From IMG/VR virus record IMGVR_UViG_3300017752_000199, positions 1 through 21,883 of that record: a DNA stretch of 21,883 bases. One strand, given 5' to 3'. Of this stretch, positions 9,081 to 16,798 are shown piece after piece. Positions within the stretch are counted from its first letter, which is position 1, and every line of letters begins with the position of its first letter. The translations under genes and the position numbers were made by a program. Source of the stretch: a virus. A model generated the notes under the pieces. That model saw only the letters and a list, made by a program, of their open reading frames with translations. It searched no databases and was not told the DNA's origin.

Positions 9081-11444
9081 ATGGCAATTTTCGGTACTTT
9101 AGTAGGAGAAAATGATCTGAGTACAATATCAGCATCAATATCAGATACTGCAGTAGATGTCTTTGTTTACGACACCGCGAAGGATAGTGATGGTGGTGCT
9201 TGGAGAAAGAGAACCCAGAATACTTCTTGGTATAATGAAACACTGAATACAGCAACTAGAGGTAGTAGGAAAGAGTTTCCTGCCGTTGCTGTTATTGTTG
9301 CGGAGACAACTAAGGTAACCATTTATGATGGTGATGACCCTGATATGCCTATGTGGATGGTGTTTAATCAAGGTGGTTCATATGTGACAAGTAATAATCT
9401 AATTGGAACAACATCAGGAACAAATAGTGCAATTAGTTCTCTAAATGGAATATTATCACTTACAACAGGAAATGAGGCATTATATTTAATTAAATTTATT
9501 TCTGATACATCACACAGAATAACAAATAGTGCTGATAGAGAATATCTTGGTGGAATTGGTGAAAGAAATTCTGGTAAAGGTTTGAGTTCAAGTAACAGCA
9601 CAAACTACATTATAAATGCAAATTGTAATGATGTAGCAATGACCGTGCTACCTAATGCCCCGATTGATAGTGCCACTGAACTTCCTGTTCCTACTATTGC
9701 CGTTGCGACTGATGGTGGTGTGAGTGTGATTAAAGATGATGGGACTGTTGTTGATATTACTTCATCAAAGGCAGTTAATGATGTTGATCTAATTCATTTT
9801 GATAAATCAGGAAGATTATATTTTGCAGCACAAGCTTCTAGTTCTGTTACTGATGTATATCAGTTTAACAGATATGTAATACCATCTTCTGATATTTCAA
9901 ATAATGTATATGAAGAGGGTGCAGATGCAACATACTTCTCATATGCTACGAGTGGATCTTTTGCAAATATGAGACCAAACTTTAATGCTCTATATAATGA
10001 TGACACTAATGAAGATATCACAAGTATAGTATCTAATAATGATGGAGGTGTTGTTGGAAATGTAAATGGTTTAAGTCTTTTTGTTGAAGACTACGAATCA
10101 CAAAATAATGGAATGGTTGCCTTTGTCGCATCAGACTACAACACTGGATACCAACACGGAGACATCAAAGGTGCTTTCCTGTCTGATACTGATACTACTA
10201 ATGCCACTGAACTTGTTACAAATGGATATTTTGATAGTAATGTAAATGATTGGATTGCCGCAATTGGCACAGCAACTTTAGATTCCAATAGACTACTGAT
10301 AACTGCTCCGAATAGTGGTGCAAGTTGGGGATATGCACATACATCGATTACAACAGAAATTGGTAAGACATATAAAATTTCACTCAAGTATGATCAAGGA
10401 ACTGCTGATGGTAGATTAGTGGTTAAAAACGATTCTACAAATAGTTCTGCTGGTTTATTAAAAGGTGTAGGTGTGAATGCTAGTGGTTGGAGAGACTTAG
10501 GATCTGATGCTGATGGTAAAACAATCTTTGCTACTTTTACTGCAACAGCAACCACTACTTTTATCCTTGTGTTTTCAAAGAGCACATCTGGAGGGACCAG
10601 TGCCTATGATCAAATTTCGGTAACATTAGAAAAAGATCGTTCAACAAATGGCAAAGGTCTTTCTGTTTTTGGAACAATCACCAAGAGTGCTGTTGCTACT
10701 GGTGCAGAGTTGGTTGCTTATAGTGGGTTTAGTGCTAGTAATTATCTACAACAACCTTATAATTCTGATTTAGATTTTGGAACTGGTGATTTAAATATTA
10801 CATTCTGGTTTAAAACTCCTAATGGATCAACACCAATAGAATGTATTTTACATAGAGGAGATGGTGGAACTGGAACTTGGGGTAGTGGAAAACTTATTCA
10901 GATTGAATATAATGGTAGTAATCTAGCAGCATACCTTGCAGAATCTGCATTTAGTTCTACTGATAATGTTAATATTCCCATTGCAACTGCAGCAAATGGT
11001 CAGTGGAGTCATTACTCTTTAGTTAGACATGGATCTTTCTTTGGAGTATATTTTAATGGTGAACTTATGTCCTCAACAACATCCACTAGAGATGTAAGTA
11101 ATACATCAGCAAAAACTTGGATTGGCGAAAGACCGAATACAAGCAGACCACTAACTACTACATCTTTAGCACTGTTTAGGATATCTAAATCAGCACCAAC
11201 AGCAGAACAAGTCAAGAAGATGTATGAGGACGAGAAGCTTCTGTTCCAAGAGAATGCTAAGGCAACCTTATATGGTTCTTCTGATGCCGTGACTGCTCTT
11301 GCTTATGATGATACCACTGAACTTCTACACGTAGGAACTTCTGATGGTCGTTCTGATTTTCAGGGACTACGTAGAATAAATAATACAACAGATCCAGTTA
11401 CGACTGAGATTTCAGCACACGATTCACTCATCACAGAGCAGTAA
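9081..11444 (+). CDS. Virion protein with carbohydrate-binding-like and LamG/concanavalin-like domains
   Basis: 787 residues; ATG three bases after the previous stop, with AGAGG at 9065-9069. The N-terminus (MAIFGTLVGENDLSTISASI, then WRKRTQNTSWYNETLNTATR) resembles a conserved cyanophage structural-protein domain. Residues about 377-515 (ELVTNGYFDSNVNDWIA ... GKTYKISLKY ... TTFILVF) look like a carbohydrate-binding jelly-roll of the CBM4/9 type. Residues about 550-725 (NSDLDFGTGDLNITFWFKTP ... QWSHYSLVRHG ... VYFNGEL ... LFRISKSAPTAEQVKKMYED) match a LamG/concanavalin A-like lectin fold. The last 60 residues (VTALAYDDTTELLHVGTSDG) look like one beta-propeller blade. Two sugar-binding-type folds suggest contact with host surface polysaccharide; no catalytic motif was seen. 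Confidence 0.77.
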   Translation: MAIFGTLVGENDLSTISASISDTAVDVFVYDTAKDSDGGAWRKRTQNTSWYNETLNTATRGSRKEFPAVAVIVAETTKVTIYDGDDPDMPMWMVFNQGGSYVTSNNLIGTTSGTNSAISSLNGILSLTTGNEALYLIKFISDTSHRITNSADREYLGGIGERNSGKGLSSSNSTNYIINANCNDVAMTVLPNAPIDSATELPVPTIAVATDGGVSVIKDDGTVVDITSSKAVNDVDLIHFDKSGRLYFAAQASSSVTDVYQFNRYVIPSSDISNNVYEEGADATYFSYATSGSFANMRPNFNALYNDDTNEDITSIVSNNDGGVVGNVNGLSLFVEDYESQNNGMVAFVASDYNTGYQHGDIKGAFLSDTDTTNATELVTNGYFDSNVNDWIAAIGTATLDSNRLLITAPNSGASWGYAHTSITTEIGKTYKISLKYDQGTADGRLVVKNDSTNSSAGLLKGVGVNASGWRDLGSDADGKTIFATFTATATTTFILVFSKSTSGGTSAYDQISVTLEKDRSTNGKGLSVFGTITKSAVATGAELVAYSGFSASNYLQQPYNSDLDFGTGDLNITFWFKTPNGSTPIECILHRGDGGTGTWGSGKLIQIEYNGSNLAAYLAESAFSSTDNVNIPIATAANGQWSHYSLVRHGSFFGVYFNGELMSSTTSTRDVSNTSAKTWIGERPNTSRPLTTTSLALFRISKSAPTAEQVKKMYEDEKLLFQENAKATLYGSSDAVTALAYDDTTELLHVGTSDGRSDFQGLRRINNTTDPVTTEISAHDSLITEQ

Positions 11445-11445
11445 T

Positions 11446-12699
11446 ATGACAGTTAGAGTAAACAAACCTGCTTTTAATATCAGGGAAAAGTTAAAAGAAC
11501 TCACTAACAATATTGGTCTGAAAGGTCGTGAGTTGATGCGTGCTGTGACAGTACAAGAGGCAAGAGACCTTGTAAGTGCTGGTCGTAAAAATATGATCAT
11601 CAATGGTGCCATGACTATTAATCAAAGAAATGGCACCAGTTCATATGTAATTCCAAATGCAACTGGTGGTAGCTATGGTGGACCAGATCGTTGGGCGGTC
11701 AACGAAGCAACTGGTGCTACTATAAGTGTAAACATAGATGGAGATCCAACTAGTAGTAATGCTTTTAGCAGTGATGTAAGAGAATTTTCAAAGGCATTTC
11801 AATTTGCCGTAACTTCTGATAATAGTTCTTTATCCTCAACTGAAAATCTTCATTTCTTTCAGAACATTGAGGCATACAATACAGCCCATCTTGGATGGGG
11901 AACTGAAAAAGCAAAACCAGTTACTCTATCTTTTTGGGTAAGATCCAATGTAACTGGAACATATTGTGTTGGTTTAGAAAATAATGCAGTAAATAAAACC
12001 TGCATAAGAGAATATACGGTTGATCCAGGATTTAAATGGCAGAAAGTATCATTAACCTTTCCTGGATGTACTGATGGAACTTGGGAAAGAACAAACTCTA
12101 TTGGAATTAGAGTAAGATTTTGTTTAGCAAGTGGCACTCAATTTGATGATGGTATTGACGGTCAGTGGGTAAGTAGTGATGAACTAACAACAGGAAATCA
12201 AGTTAATTTTGTGAGTTCTACTAGTAATCGGTATTTTATCACTGGAGTTCAGCTAGAAGTAGGAAAAAATGCCACTGAATTCGAGCATCGTTTTTATAAT
12301 GATGAACTTGCATTGTGTCAGAGATATTTTTGGAGTTTAACATCTCCCCAAAATGGTAATTGGAACATTTTTAGTTGGGGTCATGGTGGTAGTAGCAATA
12401 GAGTATTTTCTAGTATCGCTTGTCCAGTAGCAATGAGAAATTATCCGCAAATTTATAATAAATTCATAAACGTTCAGGATGGAGGAACTGTTTCCGATGT
12501 CACAGATAGATTATACCCAAATACTTTGAACGAGCTAGGGGGATCTGCGAATATTGTTTCGTATGGAGGATATCCTCAGGGAACTCATTTATCTTTATCA
12601 ATTACAGCAGTTTCAACCGCAAATGGAAATGGATATAGAGTAAATATTAAAAATGTGAGCAATACTTCAGGATACCTTTACTTTGAATCAGAACTCTAA
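11446..12699 (+). CDS. Fibre-like virion protein with conserved N-terminal coupling domain
   Basis: 417 residues; ATG begins two bases after the preceding TAA, so translation is probably coupled. The N-terminal 60 residues are non-repetitive and helical: NKPAFNIREKLKELTNNIGL and TVQEARDLVSAGRKNMIING. I recognise this type of segment in cyanophage tail proteins, where it may be the docking part. The middle looks like a jelly-roll (VTLSFWVRSNVTGTYCVGLE, KWQKVSLTFPGCTDGTWER). ITGVQLEVGKNATEFEHRFY followed by NDELALCQRYFW is a widespread phage fibre motif that ends such carbohydrate-binding-like domains. The C-terminal 110 residues form an additional unassigned domain. Role: probably host-recognition or baseplate-attached fibre. 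Confidence 0.75.
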   Translation: MTVRVNKPAFNIREKLKELTNNIGLKGRELMRAVTVQEARDLVSAGRKNMIINGAMTINQRNGTSSYVIPNATGGSYGGPDRWAVNEATGATISVNIDGDPTSSNAFSSDVREFSKAFQFAVTSDNSSLSSTENLHFFQNIEAYNTAHLGWGTEKAKPVTLSFWVRSNVTGTYCVGLENNAVNKTCIREYTVDPGFKWQKVSLTFPGCTDGTWERTNSIGIRVRFCLASGTQFDDGIDGQWVSSDELTTGNQVNFVSSTSNRYFITGVQLEVGKNATEFEHRFYNDELALCQRYFWSLTSPQNGNWNIFSWGHGGSSNRVFSSIACPVAMRNYPQIYNKFINVQDGGTVSDVTDRLYPNTLNELGGSANIVSYGGYPQGTHLSLSITAVSTANGNGYRVNIKNVSNTSGYLYFESEL

Positions 12700-12706
12700 G
12701 CACATC

Positions 12707-12713
12707 ATAAATA
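12707..12713 (+). promoter_or_regulatory. T4-type late promoter (ATAAATA)
   Basis: ATAAATA lies just after the preceding stop, ending 28 bases before the ATG at 12742. It matches the 3' seven bases of the T4 late consensus. That ATG has no clear Shine-Dalgarno sequence. Confidence 0.6.
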
Positions 12714-12741
12714 CATCAGGGTATCTCTAATCTAAACTCAA

Positions 12742-13884
12742 ATGGCAATCAATTTTCCCACTAGTCCCAGTACAAATGATACTTTTACTGCAGGGTCTAT
12801 CACATACAAATGGGATGGAGCTAAGTGGATTGGACTGGGTGTTACTCCTACTGATAGATTGATTGAGGGTAGTAATAAGTTAGAGATTGATGGTAATAAT
12901 AATCTAGTTTGGACTGGTAGCACTGCTAAGTTTGGTGCTGACATGTCTATTCAAGACAGTAGTTACTTAAGAGTCAGACTTACTGGTGACAACGCATCCA
13001 CTGCAATTCAATTAGGACCAGATGGCACCGCCAGTTTTGCTTCTGGAGCCTTTGCTATTAATGCTGCTGGTGAAATTGATACAAATGTTAAATCTGCTGG
13101 TCATATAGAACTTGATTCTACTGGTGCTTTTACTAGTCCTAAGATAAAATTATTTTCTAACACTGGCAATGCCATGTTTACTGGTGATGTTGGCATTGGA
13201 AGTAGTGCTAGTCCTAGAACTGAATTGGATTTATTTGATGGACAACTATCATTTAGTCATAGAACAGATTATTCAATAAGATTTTATAATGGTACTGGTA
13301 ATAACTGGTCTGCAATACTTAATCCTAGCATTAATGATGGAACTAACGCTTCTGCGCTATCATTTAAGGTAGCTACAGGTGAAGCACTTCGTATAGATAC
13401 TGCTGGCGAAGTAACAAAACCAAGGCAACCAGCATTTATTGTTAGGTATTCTGTTAATGAAACCACTTGGAATGTAGCGACAGACGGTTGGACAAAAATT
13501 CCTTTTGACGAAGAAAATATGGATAGGGGTGGTAATTTTAATACTTCTACTAGTGAATTCACAGCACCAGTTGCTGGTACGTATCTGTTCGGAGCAGAAT
13601 TACAATTAGAAGCTCCTAATGGAATTAGTAGCGGTTATCTTACAAGTGGATCTAATTGGATGTATATTACTTTCATAGTAAATGGTTCTACAACATTGGT
13701 TGAAAGTGAAGGTGGAACTAGAACTGATGCTAATTTCAATTCGATGTATAATTCATATAATCCCACTCACCTATTGCAATTAGCTGCTGGCGATACAGTT
13801 TGTATGTACCGCAATGGAAACTATTCTACTATTAAATTTAAAGGTGGTGGCGAATCTGTTTTCTGGGGATACTTGGTAGGATAA
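12742..13884 (+). CDS. Short fibre-like protein with C1q/TNF-like C-terminal head
   Basis: 380 residues. The N-terminus MAINFPTSPSTNDTFTAGSI with YKWDGAKWIG is the same module as in the gene at 2000. The middle is repeat-like (SLRID-type phrases such as VGIGSSASPRTELDLFDGQL). From about residue 225 the sequence reads PAFIVRYSVNETTWN ... GGNFNTSTSEFTAPVAGTYL FG ... WMYITFIVNGS ... HLLQLAAGDTVCMY ... SVFWGYLVG. This follows the C1q fold signature: an opening PAF strand, FxxPxxGxYxF in the middle, an LxxGD turn and a closing FxGxL strand. C1q-like heads form trimers and often mediate binding, which fits the tip of a short tail fibre. The protein lacks a recognisable enzymatic site. Transcribed from the late box at 12707. 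Confidence 0.78.
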   Translation: MAINFPTSPSTNDTFTAGSITYKWDGAKWIGLGVTPTDRLIEGSNKLEIDGNNNLVWTGSTAKFGADMSIQDSSYLRVRLTGDNASTAIQLGPDGTASFASGAFAINAAGEIDTNVKSAGHIELDSTGAFTSPKIKLFSNTGNAMFTGDVGIGSSASPRTELDLFDGQLSFSHRTDYSIRFYNGTGNNWSAILNPSINDGTNASALSFKVATGEALRIDTAGEVTKPRQPAFIVRYSVNETTWNVATDGWTKIPFDEENMDRGGNFNTSTSEFTAPVAGTYLFGAELQLEAPNGISSGYLTSGSNWMYITFIVNGSTTLVESEGGTRTDANFNSMYNSYNPTHLLQLAAGDTVCMYRNGNYSTIKFKGGGESVFWGYLVG

Positions 13885-13887
13885 ATA
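13881..13887 (+). promoter_or_regulatory. T4-type late promoter overlapping the upstream stop codon
   Basis: ATAAATA begins one base before the TAA stop (13882-13884) of the C1q-like gene and ends 24 bases before the ATG at 13912. It would start the small-membrane-protein operon. Confidence 0.55.
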
Positions 13888-13911
13888 GAGCTGTTGTATT
13901 ATGTGGGAGAT

Positions 13912-14343
13912 ATGTCAGAAGAAGTAAAGAAAGAAGAACCTAAAAAGAAAGGTATTCTTGGTAAACTGAAAGAAGCAGCAGACGATAAGGAAGAACAACT
14001 TGCAATTCTCTCTACCTTTGTCCGTCTTGGTATTCTTGTTTGGTCTGGTGGAATTCTTACTCTGGCGTATATTAAACTACCTCCTGCCTTGGGAATTCCT
14101 GAGCAGAAACTCGATCCAACTTTCATAGCTTCGGTCTTTACTGGAGTTTTAGCTACTTTTGGTGTGCAAGCAGCAAAGAAAGCAGGAGATGGTGGTGGTG
14201 GTAATGGTGGTGGTATCACTAAAGAACAGATGGAGAGACTGATTGAGAAGGCAGCACAAACTGCTCCTTCACAAACAATTAGAATCGAACAAGCACCTGT
14301 TAAGATTACGACCTCGGATAAAGATGACACTTACAAAATGTAA
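13912..14343 (+). CDS. Small protein with two membrane segments and charged tails (unknown; holin-like topology)
   Basis: 143 residues from the ATG at 13912. A TTG at 13894 and GTG at 13903 are in frame upstream, but MSEEVKKEEP is a natural start and the late promoter would initiate close to 13894. GGGAG sits unusually close to the ATG (13905-13909). Residues 1-30 are highly charged and helical. Hydrophobic segments lie at about 34-54 (STFVRLGILVWSGGILTLAY) and 68-88. A Gly-rich linker GDGGGGNGGG and a helical, charged C-terminus follow. I do not recognise a family. Two helices with charged termini resemble class II holins, but nothing else proves a lysis role. First gene of a close-packed set (5-base gap to the next). 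Confidence 0.7.
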   Translation: MSEEVKKEEPKKKGILGKLKEAADDKEEQLAILSTFVRLGILVWSGGILTLAYIKLPPALGIPEQKLDPTFIASVFTGVLATFGVQAAKKAGDGGGGNGGGITKEQMERLIEKAAQTAPSQTIRIEQAPVKITTSDKDDTYKM

Positions 14344-14348
14344 TTACT

Positions 14349-14597
14349 ATGCAAAAAATTATTAACGCAATCGCTATTCTCAGTGGTGTAGTATCACTCA
14401 CAGTTGTGGGTGGTGGAACATATCTTTATATGAATAAAGATACACTGGTAGAAGATGCTAGAGGAAAAATTACAAAGGCAGTAACTGAAGCAGTTACAGG
14501 TTCACTTCCTGGTTTAGTTGGTGGTTCTATGCCAGAACTACCTAGTCAAACTGGTGGAGCTATTCCTGACATTGGTGGTTCTGCATTGCCATTCTGA
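14349..14597 (+). CDS. Single-span membrane or lipoprotein-like small protein, unknown
   Basis: 82 residues. One N-terminal hydrophobic segment (about residues 5-28, NAIAILSGVVSLTVVGGGTY) is followed by a short amphipathic stretch (DTLVEDARGKITKAVTEAV) and a Gly/Pro-rich C-terminus (GLVGGSMPELPSQTGGAIPD). There is no cysteine for lipidation, so it is a signal anchor rather than a lipoprotein. It follows the previous gene by 5 bases and precedes the next by 2, so it belongs to the same transcript. I have the impression that such proteins recur in cyanomyoviruses, with no known function. Confidence 0.65.
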   Translation: MQKIINAIAILSGVVSLTVVGGGTYLYMNKDTLVEDARGKITKAVTEAVTGSLPGLVGGSMPELPSQTGGAIPDIGGSALPF

Positions 14598-14599
14598 TC

Positions 14600-15163
14600 A
14601 TGACTAAATTAAAGATTGTTGCTGCTACTGTTGGAGGTTTATTCGCAGTAGCACATATCGGATTGTTAGGTTATGTATTCAGAAGACCCAATACTCCACA
14701 GGTTCCTACTATCAATATTCCTCACGGGGAGTATTCATCTTATAGTATCAAAGCAGGTAAAGATGGATACCAAATTGATTTTAGAGCAAACGATCCTGCT
14801 ATCTTAGAATCTGAACAAACACTAGATCTTTTAAAAAATAAGAAAGGACTGTTTGGTGGTGGTATAGAAGACCGTCTAGAATATCGTCGTGATCAATTCA
14901 CTATGGATGGGTTTAGAAACCTAGGAGGTGCAACTAATGAGCAGGGAAAGTCTGCGAAAGAAGTAGAGTGCATCGTGGCGGACGCTGGCGCACGGAGTCA
15001 AGGTGCAATGGCAGGTAGTGCTATTGCTGCTGGCGTTGCTGTTCCTGCCCTTTCTGGCATCCCCTATGTGGGTTGGTTAGCTGGTGGTTGGGCGTTACTT
15101 CTAGGTAACAAAGCAGGATCTGAGGCAGGATCACAAATTGGTAGTGTATTTAATGATTGTTGA
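14600..15163 (+). CDS. Predicted membrane protein with Gly-zipper C-terminus, unknown
   Basis: 187 residues. The N-terminal segment (about residues 3-26, KIVAATVGGLFAVAHIGLLG) is a signal anchor. A polar middle part holds DLLKNKKGLFGGGIEDRLEY and MDGFRNLGGATNEQ. The C-terminal 50 residues (AMAGSAIAAGVAVPALSGIP, then GWLAGGWALLLGNKAGSEAG) are rich in small residues spaced like glycine zippers, which pack membrane helices. The start follows the preceding stop by 2 bases, and the TGA stop overlaps the next ATG by one base (TGATG). No family recognised. It may act with its neighbours at the host membrane or in the virion. Confidence 0.65.
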   Translation: MTKLKIVAATVGGLFAVAHIGLLGYVFRRPNTPQVPTINIPHGEYSSYSIKAGKDGYQIDFRANDPAILESEQTLDLLKNKKGLFGGGIEDRLEYRRDQFTMDGFRNLGGATNEQGKSAKEVECIVADAGARSQGAMAGSAIAAGVAVPALSGIPYVGWLAGGWALLLGNKAGSEAGSQIGSVFNDC

Positions 15164-15924
15164 TGGAAATTCCTGAAATTATATTGAGAGGAGGGGAGAT
15201 TGATACTATCAAAATCCCTTTCACTCCTGATTATTTGTTAGATCCACCTCAAGCAATCCCTATCTATCCTCCTGTAACTACAGAGGTAGGCATACCGATT
15301 GTCGATATGCCTGGTTGTGTAGAAGCACATGATGTAGATGAAAACAATATGCTTGAGACTGCTGACCCAAAAGGTGTCAGGACATATTGTGATGCTGGAA
15401 TGCCATCTTATAATCCTATTGATTATAATAAAGATGAACTGCAGTTTACAGGAGAAGCAGAAGTACCTCCTGTGAGATCACCAGAATCACCAGAGGTAGA
15501 TTCACCTGAAATACCAAAGGATACTAATACTGCTTCAGTGAAGTGTCCTACAGAAGCACAAAAATTAAAGGAACCAATCGGTACTCTTACCGATGGTGGT
15601 ACTAAAAAAATTATTGAGTATAGATTGGTTGGAAAAGAATGTATACCAATCAAAGAAGAGATTACTGTTGTTGATCAATTTATTAAAGGAATACCATCTA
15701 CAAACCAAGTCACAACAACAGCATCAATTGCTATCGTAGCAACTGCAGCTGCGACTGCCACTCCTTTCCTATTGAAAGTTGTTAAACCAATTGTCAAACA
15801 GATCATTAAAAAAGTTAAGAAGTTATTAGGAAAAGAACCTCCTAAACTATCTGCTAATGAAATTCAAACTAATAAGTATAGAGAGAAGAGAGGATTACCT
15901 CCTTTCAAACTACCCAAAAAATAA
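15163..15924 (+). CDS. Pro-rich protein with C-terminal membrane helix, unknown
   Basis: 253 residues from the ATG at 15163, which overlaps the upstream TGA; two in-frame TTG codons just upstream are less likely starts. The long N-terminal part has Pro-rich stretches (PPQAIPIYPPVTTEVGIPIV, PPVRSPESPEVDSPEIPKD) and four cysteines (CVEAHD, YCDAGM, VKCPTE, KECIPI) that could form disulfides if exported. A hydrophobic helix (about residues 183-205, TASIAIVATAAATATPFLL) is followed by a strongly basic stretch (KQIIKKVKKLLGK) and a polar tail, giving tail-anchor-like topology. Start overlap suggests co-translation with the previous membrane protein. Function unknown. Confidence 0.65.
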   Translation: MEIPEIILRGGEIDTIKIPFTPDYLLDPPQAIPIYPPVTTEVGIPIVDMPGCVEAHDVDENNMLETADPKGVRTYCDAGMPSYNPIDYNKDELQFTGEAEVPPVRSPESPEVDSPEIPKDTNTASVKCPTEAQKLKEPIGTLTDGGTKKIIEYRLVGKECIPIKEEITVVDQFIKGIPSTNQVTTTASIAIVATAAATATPFLLKVVKPIVKQIIKKVKKLLGKEPPKLSANEIQTNKYREKRGLPPFKLPKK

Positions 15925-15936
15925 TTTTAAAAGAAC

Positions 15937-16104
15937 GTGACAAATTACAAAGAAATTGATTGGCGAGAAGATTATAAAAAGTACACCAACGACCCGAGAG
16001 ATCTTCGACGTTTAGAAGAGGGTGCAAAAAGTTTGGCACAGTCATGGCATTTACAAGCCATGTTTTATAGGTGGAAGAAGATTGTGGGTACTAATCACCA
16101 ATAG
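15937..16104 (+). CDS. Small 55-residue protein with GTG start, unknown
   Basis: The frame runs from GTG at 15937 to TAG at 16102-16104, 12 bases after the preceding gene. The product begins MTNYKEIDWREDYKKYTNDP and continues RRLEEGAKSLAQSWHLQAMF YRWKKIVG. It is soluble, charged and predicted helical, with a composition unlike the fibre genes. It has no good Shine-Dalgarno sequence (AAAAGAAC only) and may depend on coupling to the upstream gene. Its 3' end overlaps the convergent secreted-protein gene by 14 bases. No domain recognised, but the sequence reads like a real protein and lies on the same strand as the operon. Confidence 0.55.
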   Translation: MTNYKEIDWREDYKKYTNDPRDLRRLEEGAKSLAQSWHLQAMFYRWKKIVGTNHQ

Positions 16105-16798
16105 AAATAGGAAGACTTAACACTGACGCATCAGTGCTAACTTTGGGTTTCGCATTAGGAATCTTATGTACATGTGGAACCATAAAGTTTACACCTTGTA
16201 CTTGAACGTCTGCACATATCCTTGCATATTTTGTATTAGGTGCGAATCGAATTCCAGATTTCATTAACTCACCACAATTTTTAAGACGAGCTATCTCAAA
16301 ATCTAATCTTTTATTAGCATTAGCTTGTTGCATCAAAGCAATGTTAGACTGTGCTGCTTCTTTACATAACTGCTGTAATTTTTTATCTCTTGGAACAGAC
16401 CATGTTGCACTGATACCAACGGATAAGTTGTAATTATCTTTCTGTCCAGTTCTAGTTGGTTGCATCCATAATATGTCACCAGGATTATCAGGTGCTCCAT
16501 CTTCATCCATATCTCTCATATCATACACTGGAGTATCATAGAAATCTTGATATGGTTTCTGTGCTGATGCACTACCAGTAATGAATGGTGTAAAGTTTAC
16601 AGTTTCACCTTGACATTGAATACCAGCACCATAAGTATTAGTAATATATGGTCCTTGTAAAACCTGAATAGCTTGATTGGTAACTGAGCCAGAGCTATTT
16701 GCTACGGGGGATGCGGTTGCACTTACACCCCCTACAGTCTCTGCATTCACAGGGGCAGTTACACTTACAGTTAGGGCAGATAGACATAGTGTTTTTAT
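16091..16798 (-). CDS. Secreted protein of unknown function; apparent ATA start
   Basis: About 235 residues if translation starts at the ATA at 16798-16796. The N-terminus would then be a clean signal peptide, (M)KTLCLSALTVSVTAPVNA followed by ETVGG. The only in-frame NTG upstream is the ATG at 16960, which would add 54 basic residues before the signal peptide inside the preceding gene and is unlikely. The mature protein contains SVTNQAIQVLQGPYITNTYG, GIQCQGETVNFTPFITG, an Asp-rich MDEDGAPDNPGD turn, and a helical region (KKLQQLCKEAAQSNIALMQQ). Cysteines suggest disulfides. Its start overlaps the upstream stop by two bases, so translation is likely coupled. I do not know its function; similar exported proteins seem to occur in cyanophages and marine cyanobacteria. 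Confidence 0.7.
   Translation of the reverse strand: MKTLCLSALTVSVTAPVNAETVGGVSATASPVANSSGSVTNQAIQVLQGPYITNTYGAGIQCQGETVNFTPFITGSASAQKPYQDFYDTPVYDMRDMDEDGAPDNPGDILWMQPTRTGQKDNYNLSVGISATWSVPRDKKLQQLCKEAAQSNIALMQQANANKRLDFEIARLKNCGELMKSGIRFAPNTKYARICADVQVQGVNFMVPHVHKIPNAKPKVSTDASVLSLPISIGD
16117..16140. other. Imperfect palindrome between convergent genes
   Basis: TTA-a-CACTGA, loop CGCA, then TCAGTG-c-TAA: a 9-pair stem with one mismatch, 13 bases after the + strand stop at 16104. On the + strand it could end transcription of the small-membrane operon, but only a weak T-run follows. It also lies in coding sequence of the - strand gene. Confidence 0.35.

Noticed and set aside
13899-14330. - strand ORF (143 residues) opposite the first small membrane gene
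   Set aside because: It is a shadow of the + strand operon, which has proper gene spacing and a late promoter.
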